Positions 1 to 7,645 of a stretch of 16,426 bases of DNA are shown one piece after another. Source of the stretch: CAVOBC01 sp963693635 (lineage in GTDB: Bacteria; Pseudomonadota; Gammaproteobacteria; Pseudomonadales; Azotimanducaceae); assembly GCA_963693635.1 (NCBI GenBank), contig CAVOBC010000068.1:1-16426 (forward strand), read 5' to 3'. The notes under the pieces are model-generated. The model had not been told where the DNA came from. It saw nothing but the letters and a program-made list of their open reading frames with translations, and did not search any database. Position 1 is the stretch's first letter, and every line of letters starts with the position of its first letter. The translations under genes were made by a program, and so were the position numbers.

Positions 1-295
1 TCGGGTATCCGTGCCGTTACCTGGCTCATTGCGAACTCCAATTATTGCAAATCAATGTCATGCGAAGTCAATGACTTCACCCTGGGTCGCCCGCTCTTCC
101 TTGTCAAGCACATGCACTCACGGTTACGTCAGTAGGGGCGGAACTGTCCGGGAACTCGACATTCGGTCTGATCCGAGTGTGGTTTACTCTGCGCCTGACG
201 CCTGACGCCTGACACGGGGCACGTGGCAGACGGCAGTCGTTTATTGATGATTTCACAAAAACATCTTGTACAAATAGTTGGAGGTGGATCGAGAC
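1..295. other. Intergenic leader upstream of the SDR gene
   Basis: I see no convincing gene here. The stretch holds three perfect tandem copies of a 7-bp unit (listed separately) and an AT-rich segment at 241-280 just before the ribosome-binding site of the SDR gene. That segment includes the 8-bp palindrome TTGTACAA at 266-273. The AT-rich segment probably contains the SDR promoter, but I cannot define a clear -35/-10 pair. Short open frames here have no recognisable protein features. Confidence 0.5.
193..213. repeat. Triple 7-bp tandem repeat (GCCTGAC)x3
   Basis: Three exact head-to-tail copies of GCCTGAC lie at 193-199, 200-206 and 207-213, about 80 bp upstream of the SDR start. They may be a slippage product or a cluster of protein-binding half-sites. 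Nothing in the sequence decides between these. Confidence 0.85.
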
Positions 296-1081
296 ATGAG
301 CTTTTACGAACAGATCTTTAGCGTTAGAAATAAGGTCGCCGTGGTGACGGGCGGCACGCGTGGAATCGGCCTGATGATCGCCGAAGGACTGGTCAAGGCG
401 GGTGCCAGGGTCTACATCGCGTCGCGCAAGTCCAAGGCCTGCGCAGAAGCTGCGGCGGACCTCGCTCAGCATGGCCACTGTATCGGTATCGAAGCTGACG
501 TATCGAGCATAGCGGGTTGTGAACGACTCGTCGCTGCCGTCGCTGCACATGAATCCGAGGTCCACATTCTGGTGAACAATGCCGGCGTAACCTGGAGTGA
601 AGACCTCGACAAGTTTCACGAGAAGGCGTGGGACAGGGTTGTCGATCTGGATCTAAAGGGTGCATTTTTTCTGGCACAGAAATTCTTGCCAATGCTGCGG
701 CAGGCGGCCACGCCGGACGCACGCGCCTCAATCATCAACGTCACGTCGGTGAACGGGCTTCGCCCCAGCGGGCTCCGGAATTATTCCTACGTCGCTGCGA
801 AAGCCGGGCTGGGTCAACTCAGCGTGCAGATGGCAAGAGACCTGATGAGCGATAACATCAATGTGAATGTTATTGCTCCGGGGCTTTTCAAATCCAAGAT
901 GACGGCACCACTTTTTGCAACTGAAGAGATGGAAACGCAGTTGCTCGCGGGGCAACCCATGGGCCGCGCCGGCGCAATGGAGAATATTGCTGGCCTCGTC
1001 ATCTACTACGCTTCAGCGGCCGGGAATTTCATCACCGGTACAACAGTTGCCTGTGACGGCGGCTCCAGTACAACCTCCTGA
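296..1081 (+). CDS. SDR family NAD(P)-dependent oxidoreductase
   Basis: A classical short-chain dehydrogenase/reductase of 261 residues, the usual length for the family. It has the Rossmann cofactor motif TGGTRGIG (residues 18-25), NNAG (94-97), the catalytic Ser151 and YVAAK (Tyr165/Lys169), and the PG motif after strand six (195-196). The C-terminal VACDGG segment is typical of FabG-like enzymes. The substrate cannot be read from sequence, but hydroxyl/keto oxidoreduction in the cytoplasm is expected. I chose ATG 296 because GGAGG at 280-284 precedes it; a TTG at 278 would overlap that site. It is followed after 135 bp by a GH43-like gene on the same strand, so a shared role in carbohydrate or polyol catabolism is possible but unproven. 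Confidence 0.93.
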   Translation: MSFYEQIFSVRNKVAVVTGGTRGIGLMIAEGLVKAGARVYIASRKSKACAEAAADLAQHGHCIGIEADVSSIAGCERLVAAVAAHESEVHILVNNAGVTWSEDLDKFHEKAWDRVVDLDLKGAFFLAQKFLPMLRQAATPDARASIINVTSVNGLRPSGLRNYSYVAAKAGLGQLSVQMARDLMSDNINVNVIAPGLFKSKMTAPLFATEEMETQLLAGQPMGRAGAMENIAGLVIYYASAAGNFITGTTVACDGGSSTTS

Positions 1082-1216
1082 ACAGCGAAAGTTGGTCGCC
1101 TTGCTCGTTTTCGCAGGTGACAACAGACGCTTCGTCGGCAAGAAGGCAAACCTACGCGGATCGCGGCGCGCTTCGATAGCGACCTCAATCAACCCTCGCC
1201 AACAGGACACTCCGAC

Positions 1217-2200
1217 ATGGATACCGCAAAGCTCACCGTGTGTCGATTCGGAGAAAACCCGCTGATTTCAACGCACGCGGCACCGAACATCGGCGCCAAC
1301 GTCAACGGTCCTTCGCTGATCCGAGTGCCGGATTGGCTGCCGAATCCGCTGGGAAAGTACTATCTGTACTTCGCCGATCACAAAGGGCCGGATATTCGGC
1401 TCGCGTACGCAGATGAACTCGACGGCGCCTGGAAGATCCATGATCCGGGAACGCTAAAACTCGCCGAATCTCACTTCCTGACTGAACCCGCTGCAATCTC
1501 GCCGGAGAATCAGGCACGGATCGATGCCGGTGATTTCGAGCCGAACGGCGTTGAGGGTGTACCGACGCCTATCGACAGTGCCACGAAGCCACACATCGCA
1601 TCGCCTGACGTCCACGTGCGCCATGACCGCAGAGAAATCGTGATGTACTACCACGGTTTAGAAGCGTTCCGAAGACAGATGACGCGCGTCGCGACGTCAA
1701 AAGACGGCATCCACTTCGAAGCGAGATTGCCCGAGTTAGCAGGACCGTACCTACGCGCCTTTGAGCACGACAATCAGTGGTACGCAATGTCGATGCCAGG
1801 CATCTTCTATCGATCCTCCGACGGGCTTTCAAATTTCGGAAGAGGTCCAAGACTTTTTCCAGACACAATGCGCCACGCGGCCGTACTGAAACGCGCCAAT
1901 CAGCTATTGGTTTTCTGGACGAACGTTGGCGACAGGCCAGAGCAGATCTTGTTGTCGACCATCGACATCTCAGGCGATTGGAGCGACTGGGTTCCATCGG
2001 ACCCCACCCGCGTTCTGTCCCCGCAAGAGCCCTACGAGGGCGCCGATCAACCGCTCGTGCCCTCGGTTCGAGACGCCATCAATGTGAGTGTCAATCAATT
2101 GCGCGACCCGGCAGTCTTCCAGGAGGACGGGCGCACGTATCTGTTGTATGCCATCGCCGGCGAAGCCGGGATCGCCGGGGCGGAGATTGTCTTTGGTTGA
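1217..2200 (+). CDS. Glycoside hydrolase family 43-like beta-propeller protein
   Basis: A 327-residue protein without a signal peptide, so probably cytoplasmic. It has blade-like repeats typical of five-bladed beta-propeller glycosidases (GH43/GH32/GH130 fold): KYYLYFADHKGPDIRLAY (48-64), a DVHVRHDRREIVMYYHG segment (131-147), IFYRSSDG (197-203) and a late LRDPAVF (295-301). The RDP motif is a hallmark of this superfamily. I cannot assign all the catalytic acids with certainty, so the protein may be a glycosidase, a phosphorylase or a non-catalytic relative. The start is supported by AGGA at 1204-1207. The gene lies downstream of the SDR gene and converges on the RraA-family gene, with a hairpin overlapping its stop codon. 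Confidence 0.72.
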   Translation: MDTAKLTVCRFGENPLISTHAAPNIGANVNGPSLIRVPDWLPNPLGKYYLYFADHKGPDIRLAYADELDGAWKIHDPGTLKLAESHFLTEPAAISPENQARIDAGDFEPNGVEGVPTPIDSATKPHIASPDVHVRHDRREIVMYYHGLEAFRRQMTRVATSKDGIHFEARLPELAGPYLRAFEHDNQWYAMSMPGIFYRSSDGLSNFGRGPRLFPDTMRHAAVLKRANQLLVFWTNVGDRPEQILLSTIDISGDWSDWVPSDPTRVLSPQEPYEGADQPLVPSVRDAINVSVNQLRDPAVFQEDGRTYLLYAIAGEAGIAGAEIVFG

Positions 2201-2232
2201 TATCAGGCTCCTTTTCAGCCACCTGATATCAA
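2197..2232. terminator. Inverted repeat between convergent genes, possible bidirectional terminator
   Basis: A perfect 11-bp inverted repeat, TTGATATCAGG (2197-2207) and CCTGATATCAA (2222-2232), is separated by 14 nt. It begins inside the stop codon of the GH43-like gene and sits 37 bp from the stop of the convergent RraA-family gene. Its position suits a terminator for both genes. It lacks a clear T-run on either side, so it may instead be a 3' mRNA-stabilising hairpin. Confidence 0.45.
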
Positions 2233-2269
2233 ATACAAAGCCAGGGAAGTGGACGCCGCCCGCTGAGAC

Positions 2270-2959
2270 TCAGTGAATCTCAGCCATGCCTTTCCACGCT
2301 TGCTGCATCTTCTCGATATTGAAGCCCGGCTGTCTGGCGGCGTCGATCAGAACGCGCTCACGTGCCATTATCCGCTTTGCCTCTTCGACCACATCAGCTG
2401 CGCTCGCGAGAGGAATGACACAAGAGCCATGCATGTCGGCATGCACCAGGTCGCCATCGTCACATTCCATGCCGTGGACGTTGACCGTCATGCCCCAGTC
2501 AACAACATTTACCCAGGCGTGGGAGGGGTTGATCATTCCCGCCAGCATCTGGAAGTTTTCCGCCGAGTCCGGGATGTCCCGAATGCTGCCATTAGTTACA
2601 AGGCCAACGCAGCCAAGACCGTAATGTACGTTGGTGTTGACCTCGCCCCAGAGAGCACCGTATCCAGGTGTTTCATCGAGGTCCTGGATGATTGCAATGC
2701 TCGGAAGCGGTCCGCCTTCGGCGACATACGTGTAGTAGCCGAGCGAGTCCTGAGGGCTGGTCGGGCGGTGCTGAGCGCGAATGCGTGCAGTCCGTGCAAA
2801 GCCGACGACCGGGGGCAATGCGGGATGCGCACACACGAGCGGTTTGATATTAAAACCGCGTGCCCGGCGATTCGTGTCGACCACTTCCAGCGCATTGCAG
2901 ATAGTTGGCGTGTCCAGTTCGCCCAGTGCTTTTGCCACGTCTGCCAATAGTTCGCTCAT
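2270..2959 (-). CDS. RraA family protein (HMG/CHA aldolase-like)
   Basis: A 229-residue member of the RraA/dimethylmenaquinone methyltransferase-like fold. The family includes 4-hydroxy-4-methyl-2-oxoglutarate/4-carboxy-4-hydroxy-2-oxoadipate aldolases, oxaloacetate decarboxylases and the RNase E inhibitor RraA. Visible features are LDTPTICNAL (15-24), the WGE segment (104-106), the NGSIRD motif (123-128) whose Arg and Asp bind substrate and metal in the aldolases, and GDLVHADMHG (169-178). These favour a metal-dependent aldolase or decarboxylase over an RNase E regulator. I chose ATG 2959, preceded on the minus strand by GGAGAAGCGGA. A longer open frame upstream to 3136 has no family similarity. 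It is convergent with the GH43-like gene. Confidence 0.88.
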   Translation of the reverse strand: MSELLADVAKALGELDTPTICNALEVVDTNRRARGFNIKPLVCAHPALPPVVGFARTARIRAQHRPTSPQDSLGYYTYVAEGGPLPSIAIIQDLDETPGYGALWGEVNTNVHYGLGCVGLVTNGSIRDIPDSAENFQMLAGMINPSHAWVNVVDWGMTVNVHGMECDDGDLVHADMHGSCVIPLASAADVVEEAKRIMARERVLIDAARQPGFNIEKMQQAWKGMAEIH

Positions 2960-3243
2960 TCCGCTTCTCCGTTGTTCTTTGGGTTGTTGAAGGCTCTGGA
3001 GACGAGTCGCAGCCAACCGTAATCTCTGGCGCCCCCATGTATCCCACTCATCATACTTGAGCCACGCCACGTCGTAACGTGCCTGTCCGAAGAAACGCAG
3101 GGGATCGCGATCGCGGGCGGGTATCCTCGAAGTCACTCAGATGCCGAAGTCCACTGTTGCCGAGTCAATTCATGTCTGCGAGATTAATCAGTAGGCCTTA
3201 TTAATGCTGAAAGGGAGTCTGAAGCCATCGGCCGCGGACGCCG

Positions 3244-3990
3244 GTGGTTGCTGGGGTGCGTCGTGACGAATCGACAGACAGGCTGAATTCACATGAACAG
3301 GGACGAAGCAGTCGCCAGCAAAAGTCCTCGTTTTCCTGGGGCGTCGGTTGTTGTGTGGTCGGACTGCTGCTGTTCCTTTTCGAACCGGTTGGCTGGCTCG
3401 GCGGGTTCCTGATTGTGTTCGGCGGCTTCTTCCTGAGGCAGGCTCACCGAATCAAGCCGGACGACGACGAGTACCTGGAAGTCGCTCACATTCACGCGAG
3501 GGAAGCTGGCAAAGACTTCATGGTGACTCTTGTCCGGACAGTGAATCCGTTCGCGCCAATCTGGTCGTTCCTCCGGGTGATGGGACACGCCTTTTTAGTG
3601 CCGCTCCATTACCGTACCTGGCTCGCCCTTTCCGCTCTTGCCGCATGTTCTGCGGCAGCGGTCCTCGTTTGGGACTTCACGAGCACACGCACCATGGTGG
3701 AGACCCGGGGAACGATTGTCGGAACCCAGGAGAACGGCGTGACGTCCGGTAACCTGGTTCGCTTTGAGACGCCCGATGGCCGCGAGTTTGAGTTCGAGAC
3801 CGCACTCACGCTCAAGGCCGAGAACGAACCCTTCACCTACATCCGGTATTCCCCGGAGAATCCGGACGATGCAGAACTCAGCCGCGGCTACTGGATGCTA
3901 ATGCTCGCCGTCAGCGCAGTTGCTATCGTCACGTTGCTGATCTCAATCGGTCTTCTGTCGGTCCGAACAGCTATCGCGTATTTTCGATGA
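3244..3990 (+). CDS. DUF3592-like membrane protein
   Basis: A protein of about 248 residues with four likely membrane segments (about 31-48, 50-64, 126-144 and 217-238). Between the third and fourth lies a soluble stretch, VRFETPDGREFEFET followed by YIRYSPENPDDAEL, which resembles DUF3592 domains. Those domains typically read G-x-V, then F-x-x-x-G-x-x, then Y-x-P-x-x-P-x-x-A. The function of such proteins is unknown and they act in the inner membrane. The start is uncertain: GTG at 3244 and GTG at 3256 are both in frame, neither has a strong ribosome-binding site, and the next in-frame ATG lies after the first two membrane segments. It ends 26 bp from the convergent esterase stop. Confidence 0.68.
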   Translation: MVAGVRRDESTDRLNSHEQGRSSRQQKSSFSWGVGCCVVGLLLFLFEPVGWLGGFLIVFGGFFLRQAHRIKPDDDEYLEVAHIHAREAGKDFMVTLVRTVNPFAPIWSFLRVMGHAFLVPLHYRTWLALSALAACSAAAVLVWDFTSTRTMVETRGTIVGTQENGVTSGNLVRFETPDGREFEFETALTLKAENEPFTYIRYSPENPDDAELSRGYWMLMLAVSAVAIVTLLISIGLLSVRTAIAYFR

Positions 3991-4016
3991 CGATGAATCG
4001 CCATAGACGTCGTTTG

Positions 4017-5087
4017 CTACCCAACCAATGACCCCGCAAACCCCACGAGCGAGCGAAGTGTCGATTCGTAAAGGTCAGGGGTCACGTCAGGAAAGGACAT
4101 GTCCCCCGCATGATTGGTGCCGTGTACAGTTCTCGCCACCGCCGAGTTTCCAGCCTTAACCAGCTTGCGGTAATACTCGATGCCCTCGTCGCGCAACGGA
4201 TCTAACTCGTTGACAGAAATGAAGTGCGGCGGCAGTCCTTCAATATCGGCTGCGGTCGCGTGATACGGCCACGCGAGCGGGTTGGTCGCATGGACGTTAT
4301 CGGGATCGTAGAGCTTCACCAGCGCAGCCATTTGCTGACAATCTAGCGAGTAGCCGTCGTTCTCTTCAAGCGATAACAGGTTGGGGGGCGGTGCCCCGTA
4401 TGCACCGCTAATGTACGGGCAGAGCGCGTAGACGCCATCGACCTGCTCCAGCCATCCTTCCTGCTTCGCCTTCAACGTCGTTGCGATGGCAAGATTGCCG
4501 CCACCGGATTCGCCCGAGATGCAGATTGCCGAGATACCGAGCGTCTCCCGGTTCGCGTGCGTCCATTGCAGCGCACTCGCACAATCGTTCAAACCAGCCG
4601 GGAACGGATAGTTGCCGAGCTTGCCACCGCCGTTGCGGAACTCGACCCCGACAACAACCATGCCGGCACTCGCAAGCGAGCGTCGCCAGCGCACGAAGCC
4701 TGGGTCCGCGGCTGTCATCAGGACCATGCCGCCACCGTGGGTGTGCAGAATGCACGGACTTGAGCCGGTGCGGGTCACGGGTTGATCTATATAGAGAGTG
4801 ATGTCATTACCATCGACCCCCTTGATGGTCTCTATTGAGGAACTGACATCAGGAAACGCTGGCATTGCCGCTTCAGCGAGGGGGTGAGCGGACGCACCCA
4901 CTGCTTCAAATGCAGCGCAATATTCGAGGCACTCATCATAAGAAGCCGACGCCGATATCGGGTCTGTGGCTGCACCGAGGTCACCTGCCGCCTCAAGTAC
5001 CGCGACGATTCTCGGGTCTGCTCTGCGGTCCGTGAGCAGTGTTGCGTTCTTGTCTCCGAGACGACCCGGTAGCTGGCTATTGTCCAT
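4017..5087 (-). CDS. Alpha/beta hydrolase, hormone-sensitive lipase (HSL) family esterase
   Basis: A 356-residue carboxylesterase/lipase-like hydrolase. It has the HSL oxyanion-hole motif HGGG (117-120), the nucleophile elbow GESGG (Ser194), the catalytic Asp in NELDPLRDEG (Asp296) and the catalytic His in HGTNHAGD (probably His326). No signal peptide is evident, so it is probably cytoplasmic and acts on short acyl esters or small ester metabolites. The start at 5087 is supported by AGGGGAAAG upstream. The frame stays open a further 99 codons, but that part looks non-coding and the chosen length is normal for the family. It lies downstream of the DUF1295 gene on the same strand, but a 362-bp gap with a terminator-like hairpin suggests separate transcription. 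Confidence 0.92.
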   Translation of the reverse strand: MDNSQLPGRLGDKNATLLTDRRADPRIVAVLEAAGDLGAATDPISASASYDECLEYCAAFEAVGASAHPLAEAAMPAFPDVSSSIETIKGVDGNDITLYIDQPVTRTGSSPCILHTHGGGMVLMTAADPGFVRWRRSLASAGMVVVGVEFRNGGGKLGNYPFPAGLNDCASALQWTHANRETLGISAICISGESGGGNLAIATTLKAKQEGWLEQVDGVYALCPYISGAYGAPPPNLLSLEENDGYSLDCQQMAALVKLYDPDNVHATNPLAWPYHATAADIEGLPPHFISVNELDPLRDEGIEYYRKLVKAGNSAVARTVHGTNHAGDMSFPDVTPDLYESTLRSLVGFAGSLVG

Positions 5088-5449
5088 TCGCAATCTTTCC
5101 CCTTTTCTCTTGGTTTCGTCGTAAATGAGAGGGTAACGGCAATCCACACTTTTCGGACTGACACGTTCGGCATCGACAACATAGAGATCGGTGCGACCTT
5201 GGGTCCCTCCACCGGCCGGAACCGCAATGCTGGTTGTCGGATTGGCGTTTTTTCGCCGCCGCACCTGACTCGGTCGGACATCTGTCAGGCGATAGCCTCG
5301 CGAATGCTGGGCTCTTTCGTTGCATGGTGATGAGAGCTCAGTATTCCGCTGTGTAAATGGATGGAATCCCGCTTGCAAAGACATAGATCATAAACCACAA
5401 CTGTCGATCATCGCCAAAAAATGCCCCCTGAGCATGCGCGAGTTCACCC
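5088..5449. other. Intergenic region between the DUF1295 gene and the esterase gene
   Basis: A 362-bp gap between two minus-strand genes. Near the DUF1295 end it holds a short hairpin with a T-run (listed separately). The rest should contain the esterase promoter, but I see no clear promoter boxes. The esterase frame is open through much of it, with arginine- and serine-rich content that looks non-coding. Confidence 0.5.
5416..5435 (-). terminator. Putative Rho-independent terminator of the sigma/anti-sigma/DUF1295 operon
   Basis: On the minus strand, ATGCTC and GGGCAT form a six-pair stem (one T-G wobble) with a three-base loop, followed by a run of six T. It lies about 15 bases after the DUF1295 stop codon. 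The stem is short, so the call is moderate, but position and T-run fit the end of the rpoE-chrR-DUF1295 transcript. Confidence 0.5.
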
Positions 5450-6352
5450 TCATGGTGAGCGGGTCGGTCGTGGCGACAGCGGTCTGTGATCGCGGAGGCG
5501 CGGAACGATGCGCGGCACCGTCTCGCGGTAGCGGCGGAAGGCCGGGTCGTCGCCCCAGCGTGCCTCCGCCTGGGCGTCGAGCATGTCTGCACCGGATACG
5601 CGCATCATCAGGTAGATCACGAAGACCGGGGACGCGAGGGTCAGCAACTGCCACCCCTCAAGTACCGGTAAGGCGAACACCGCAACGCCGACCCACAACG
5701 TCATCTCACCGAAGTAGTTTGGATGTTGTGACCTGGACCAGAGTCCCGTTTGGATGAATTGCCCGTGGTTTTCGGGGTTGCGTCGGAAGCGCTGTTTCTG
5801 TTGATCGGCCACTACCTCGACAGCGAAACCCGTCGCCCAGATGGCGACGCCCGCGATCTCGACGAGGCCAATGGGCTTCGACGATGTCGAGAGAATCGCG
5901 ACCAGTCCGCAGCTTACGGTCAGCGCAACCCACGCTGCTTGCAACGTCCAGGTCATGAAGATCATACGAAAGTCGTGCAGCAGGTCCGCAAAGCGGGTGT
6001 CGTAGCCCACCGCACGCACGCGCCTGAACAGGAACCAGCCTAGCCGCGAGGTCCAGACGAGAATCATGACAGCGGCCAGCATCGCCCGCAGATCGAGACC
6101 GCTAGCCCAGAGTGCGACTAACGTCGCGGCAACGAACGACAAACTGCCGGCCAGGTCGAAAAACTGCTCGGTCTGTTTCAGGTAGGAGTGTACGCCGCCC
6201 GCGTAGTTGAGCAGGAAGATGACGCCGAAACCCACCGCGAGCGCTGGCAGGCCCTTGGCCGTCGCAAGACCCGGTGCGACCAGGGCCGCAAGCAGGATCG
6301 CTGCCAGCGGCACGAGTGGAATGACGAAGAGCGCCTTGTCGCGAACGGTCAT
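5450..6352 (-). CDS. DUF1295 (steroid 5-alpha-reductase/ICMT-like) membrane protein
   Basis: A 300-residue polytopic membrane protein of the DUF1295 family, related to steroid 5-alpha-reductases and isoprenylcysteine methyltransferases. Hydrophobic helices run from about residue 8 to 110 and again from about 133 to 250. The conserved C-terminal region reads QQKQRFRRNPENHGQF, then GLWSRSQHPNYFGE (203-216), the hallmark of the family. By homology it probably reduces or modifies a lipid double bond using NAD(P)H, but the substrate is unknown. Its ATG lies one base after the stop of the ChrR-like gene, so translation is probably coupled and it belongs to the sigma-factor operon. This context suggests a membrane-lipid modification in response to oxidative stress. 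Confidence 0.9.
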   Translation of the reverse strand: MTVRDKALFVIPLVPLAAILLAALVAPGLATAKGLPALAVGFGVIFLLNYAGGVHSYLKQTEQFFDLAGSLSFVAATLVALWASGLDLRAMLAAVMILVWTSRLGWFLFRRVRAVGYDTRFADLLHDFRMIFMTWTLQAAWVALTVSCGLVAILSTSSKPIGLVEIAGVAIWATGFAVEVVADQQKQRFRRNPENHGQFIQTGLWSRSQHPNYFGEMTLWVGVAVFALPVLEGWQLLTLASPVFVIYLMMRVSGADMLDAQAEARWGDDPAFRRYRETVPRIVPRLRDHRPLSPRPTRSP

Positions 6353-6353
6353 G

Positions 6354-6998
6354 TCAGATTCTTATGAAGGGTTGGACCAGACGTGGCAGCCAGTCAGTAA
6401 AGCATAGAGGTCCCTCGACCGCAGCAACACAGATGCACTCACCGGCGGCGGTGACGATGGGTTGGTGAGTCGTCTCGTCGTCTGCATCCTCGATGTCACC
6501 GACCTCAAAGATTCTATCGTCGCAGCCGTAAGCACCCTTGAGCACAAGCGTCAGTTCGCTGCCACTATGGTCGTGTTTCGGTAGCGCCGTCCCGGCCTGC
6601 GCACGCAACAGCCACATGCGCTCGTCTCCCTCCTCGACAAGACGGCAGACTTTGAGTCCTCTGCCAGCGAACATCCACTTCACGCTGTCGATGTGATCGC
6701 CTACGTAGCGGTCGAAGAATCGCGAAATGTCGATGGACGGATTGTTCCACTCCACCGGGGAATCTGTCGGGGGCGCGAGGTCGCTGACGTTTGGAGCGCG
6801 CGGCTCGCCGATTGCAGCGGGTGTTTCGCCGAGGGCGACCATGAGTTCCGCGCCAACGTGGTCAGCAGCAAGCAGTTGGTTGCGACATCGCTCGCAGACC
6901 GCAAGGTGCGCTTGCAAGACGAGCGCAAAGCCACCGCCTATTGCGCCGGCTGAATAGCTGATGAGCCAGGACTGATCCGGGTGCTTGTGGTTGTTCAT
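6354..6998 (-). CDS. chrR: ChrR-type cupin anti-sigma factor (zinc-binding)
   Basis: A 214-residue, two-domain anti-sigma factor. The N-terminal zinc anti-sigma domain has His6, His31, Cys35 and Cys38, the same ligand positions as Rhodobacter sphaeroides ChrR. The C-terminal cupin domain has a second metal set, His142, His144, Glu148 and His178 (KHDHSGSE then TTHQP), followed by ECIC with Cys188 and Cys190. In Rhodobacter, ChrR holds the sigma factor RpoE inactive and releases it when singlet oxygen is present, so this protein probably does the same for the upstream sigma factor. Its ATG overlaps the sigma stop as ATGA. The DUF1295 gene follows after one base. Confidence 0.93.
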   Translation of the reverse strand: MNNHKHPDQSWLISYSAGAIGGGFALVLQAHLAVCERCRNQLLAADHVGAELMVALGETPAAIGEPRAPNVSDLAPPTDSPVEWNNPSIDISRFFDRYVGDHIDSVKWMFAGRGLKVCRLVEEGDERMWLLRAQAGTALPKHDHSGSELTLVLKGAYGCDDRIFEVGDIEDADDETTHQPIVTAAGECICVAAVEGPLCFTDWLPRLVQPFIRI

Positions 6999-7579
6999 TG
7001 GCTTACCTTCTCCTGCAAGTGGCGGAAGCCGAGGCGAATCCGTGACTTCACCGTCCCCAGGGGAACGCCTGTTTCTCTCGCTATCTCGCCATGCGATTTG
7101 CCTTCCAGATAGCTCATAATGACGACCTGCGCCACGTCTGGATCGAGCTCTGCCAACAAGGTTGCGAGCCTGTCCCGGGCGGTCTCTTGCATCAATCCGC
7201 CGTTGGTCGACTGTTCTCGCGTCGGCTCGCGCTCGTAGGCGTCATTGCGGGCCGCCTCGCGCCGTATTGCTCTCTGTCGGTCGATGAGCCGGTTGCGCAA
7301 GATGGCGAACATCCAGGTCCGCGCTGACGATTTTGATGGGTCGAACAATCCCGCCTTACGCCAGACCGTCAGCATGACCTCCTGGGTGATGTTCTCGCTC
7401 TCGTCCGCTGGACGGCCCTGATTGATGAGATGGCCAGTCAAACGCCGGAACATGATCGCATACAAGCGTTCATAGGCCCCTCGACTTTGTTTCTCCCCGA
7501 CGTCGATGAGGAGGGCAGTTTCGTCATCGGACTGCAATGTGTCTGTCCTTGCCCTGTTGCTCGTCAACGTCAAACGCAT
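6995..7579 (-). CDS. rpoE: ECF RNA polymerase sigma factor, ECF11/RpoE-ChrR type
   Basis: A 194-residue extracytoplasmic-function sigma factor. Region 2 spans about residues 33-105 (YERLYAIMFRRL, then ENITQEVMLTVW and ARTWMFAILRNRLIDRQRA). Region 4 is near the C-terminus (LAELDPDVAQVVIMSYLEG, then SHGEIARETGVPLGTVKSRI). It has no anti-sigma or extension domains. Pairing with a ChrR-type cupin anti-sigma factor by a four-base ATGA overlap identifies the ECF11-like group, which controls singlet-oxygen responses. I chose ATG 7579, with GAGGA upstream at normal spacing; the frame is open 29 codons further without family similarity. A promoter-like motif of its own class lies about 40-65 bases upstream, implying autoregulation. 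Confidence 0.93.
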   Translation of the reverse strand: MRLTLTSNRARTDTLQSDDETALLIDVGEKQSRGAYERLYAIMFRRLTGHLINQGRPADESENITQEVMLTVWRKAGLFDPSKSSARTWMFAILRNRLIDRQRAIRREAARNDAYEREPTREQSTNGGLMQETARDRLATLLAELDPDVAQVVIMSYLEGKSHGEIARETGVPLGTVKSRIRLGFRHLQEKVSQ

Positions 7580-7615
7580 CCCGGAACGTCCTCGATTCTG
7601 TGTGATCCATCGAGA

Positions 7616-7643
7616 AGTACGTCGGGAGTTTAGAATTGGATGA
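7616..7643 (-). promoter_or_regulatory. Putative RpoE/ChrR-type promoter driving the sigma/anti-sigma operon
   Basis: On the minus strand, TCATCC (7643-7638) is followed after 16 bases by CGTACT (7621-7616). The RpoE/ECF11 consensus known from Rhodobacter is TGATCC, then about 18 bases, then TAAG (often CGTAAG). This site matches five of six -35 bases, has the CGTA core and the right spacing. Transcription would start about 30 bases before the sigma-factor ATG. It lies back to back with the plus-strand motif. Confidence 0.6.
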
Positions 7644-7645
7644 CG

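Noticed and set aside
169..213. TGATCC at 169-174 as a second RpoE-type promoter for the SDR gene
   Set aside because: No TAAG or CGTA element occurs at the required spacing; the GCCTGAC repeats occupy that place.
104..619. 171-codon minus-strand frame opposite the SDR gene
   Set aside because: It is antisense to a clear SDR gene and has no protein-family features.
2960..3136. N-terminal 59-codon extension of the RraA-like frame
   Set aside because: No family similarity; the MSELLADV start at 2959 has a clear ribosome-binding site and normal length.
5088..5384. N-terminal 99-codon extension of the esterase frame
   Set aside because: It is arginine- and serine-rich without family similarity. 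ATG 5087 has a good ribosome-binding site and gives a normal family length.
7603..7632. Perfect TGATCC at 7603-7608 as the plus-strand -35 element
   Set aside because: No TAAG element lies 18 bases downstream. CGATCC at 7646 with CGTAAG at 7668 fits better and sits closer to the gene.
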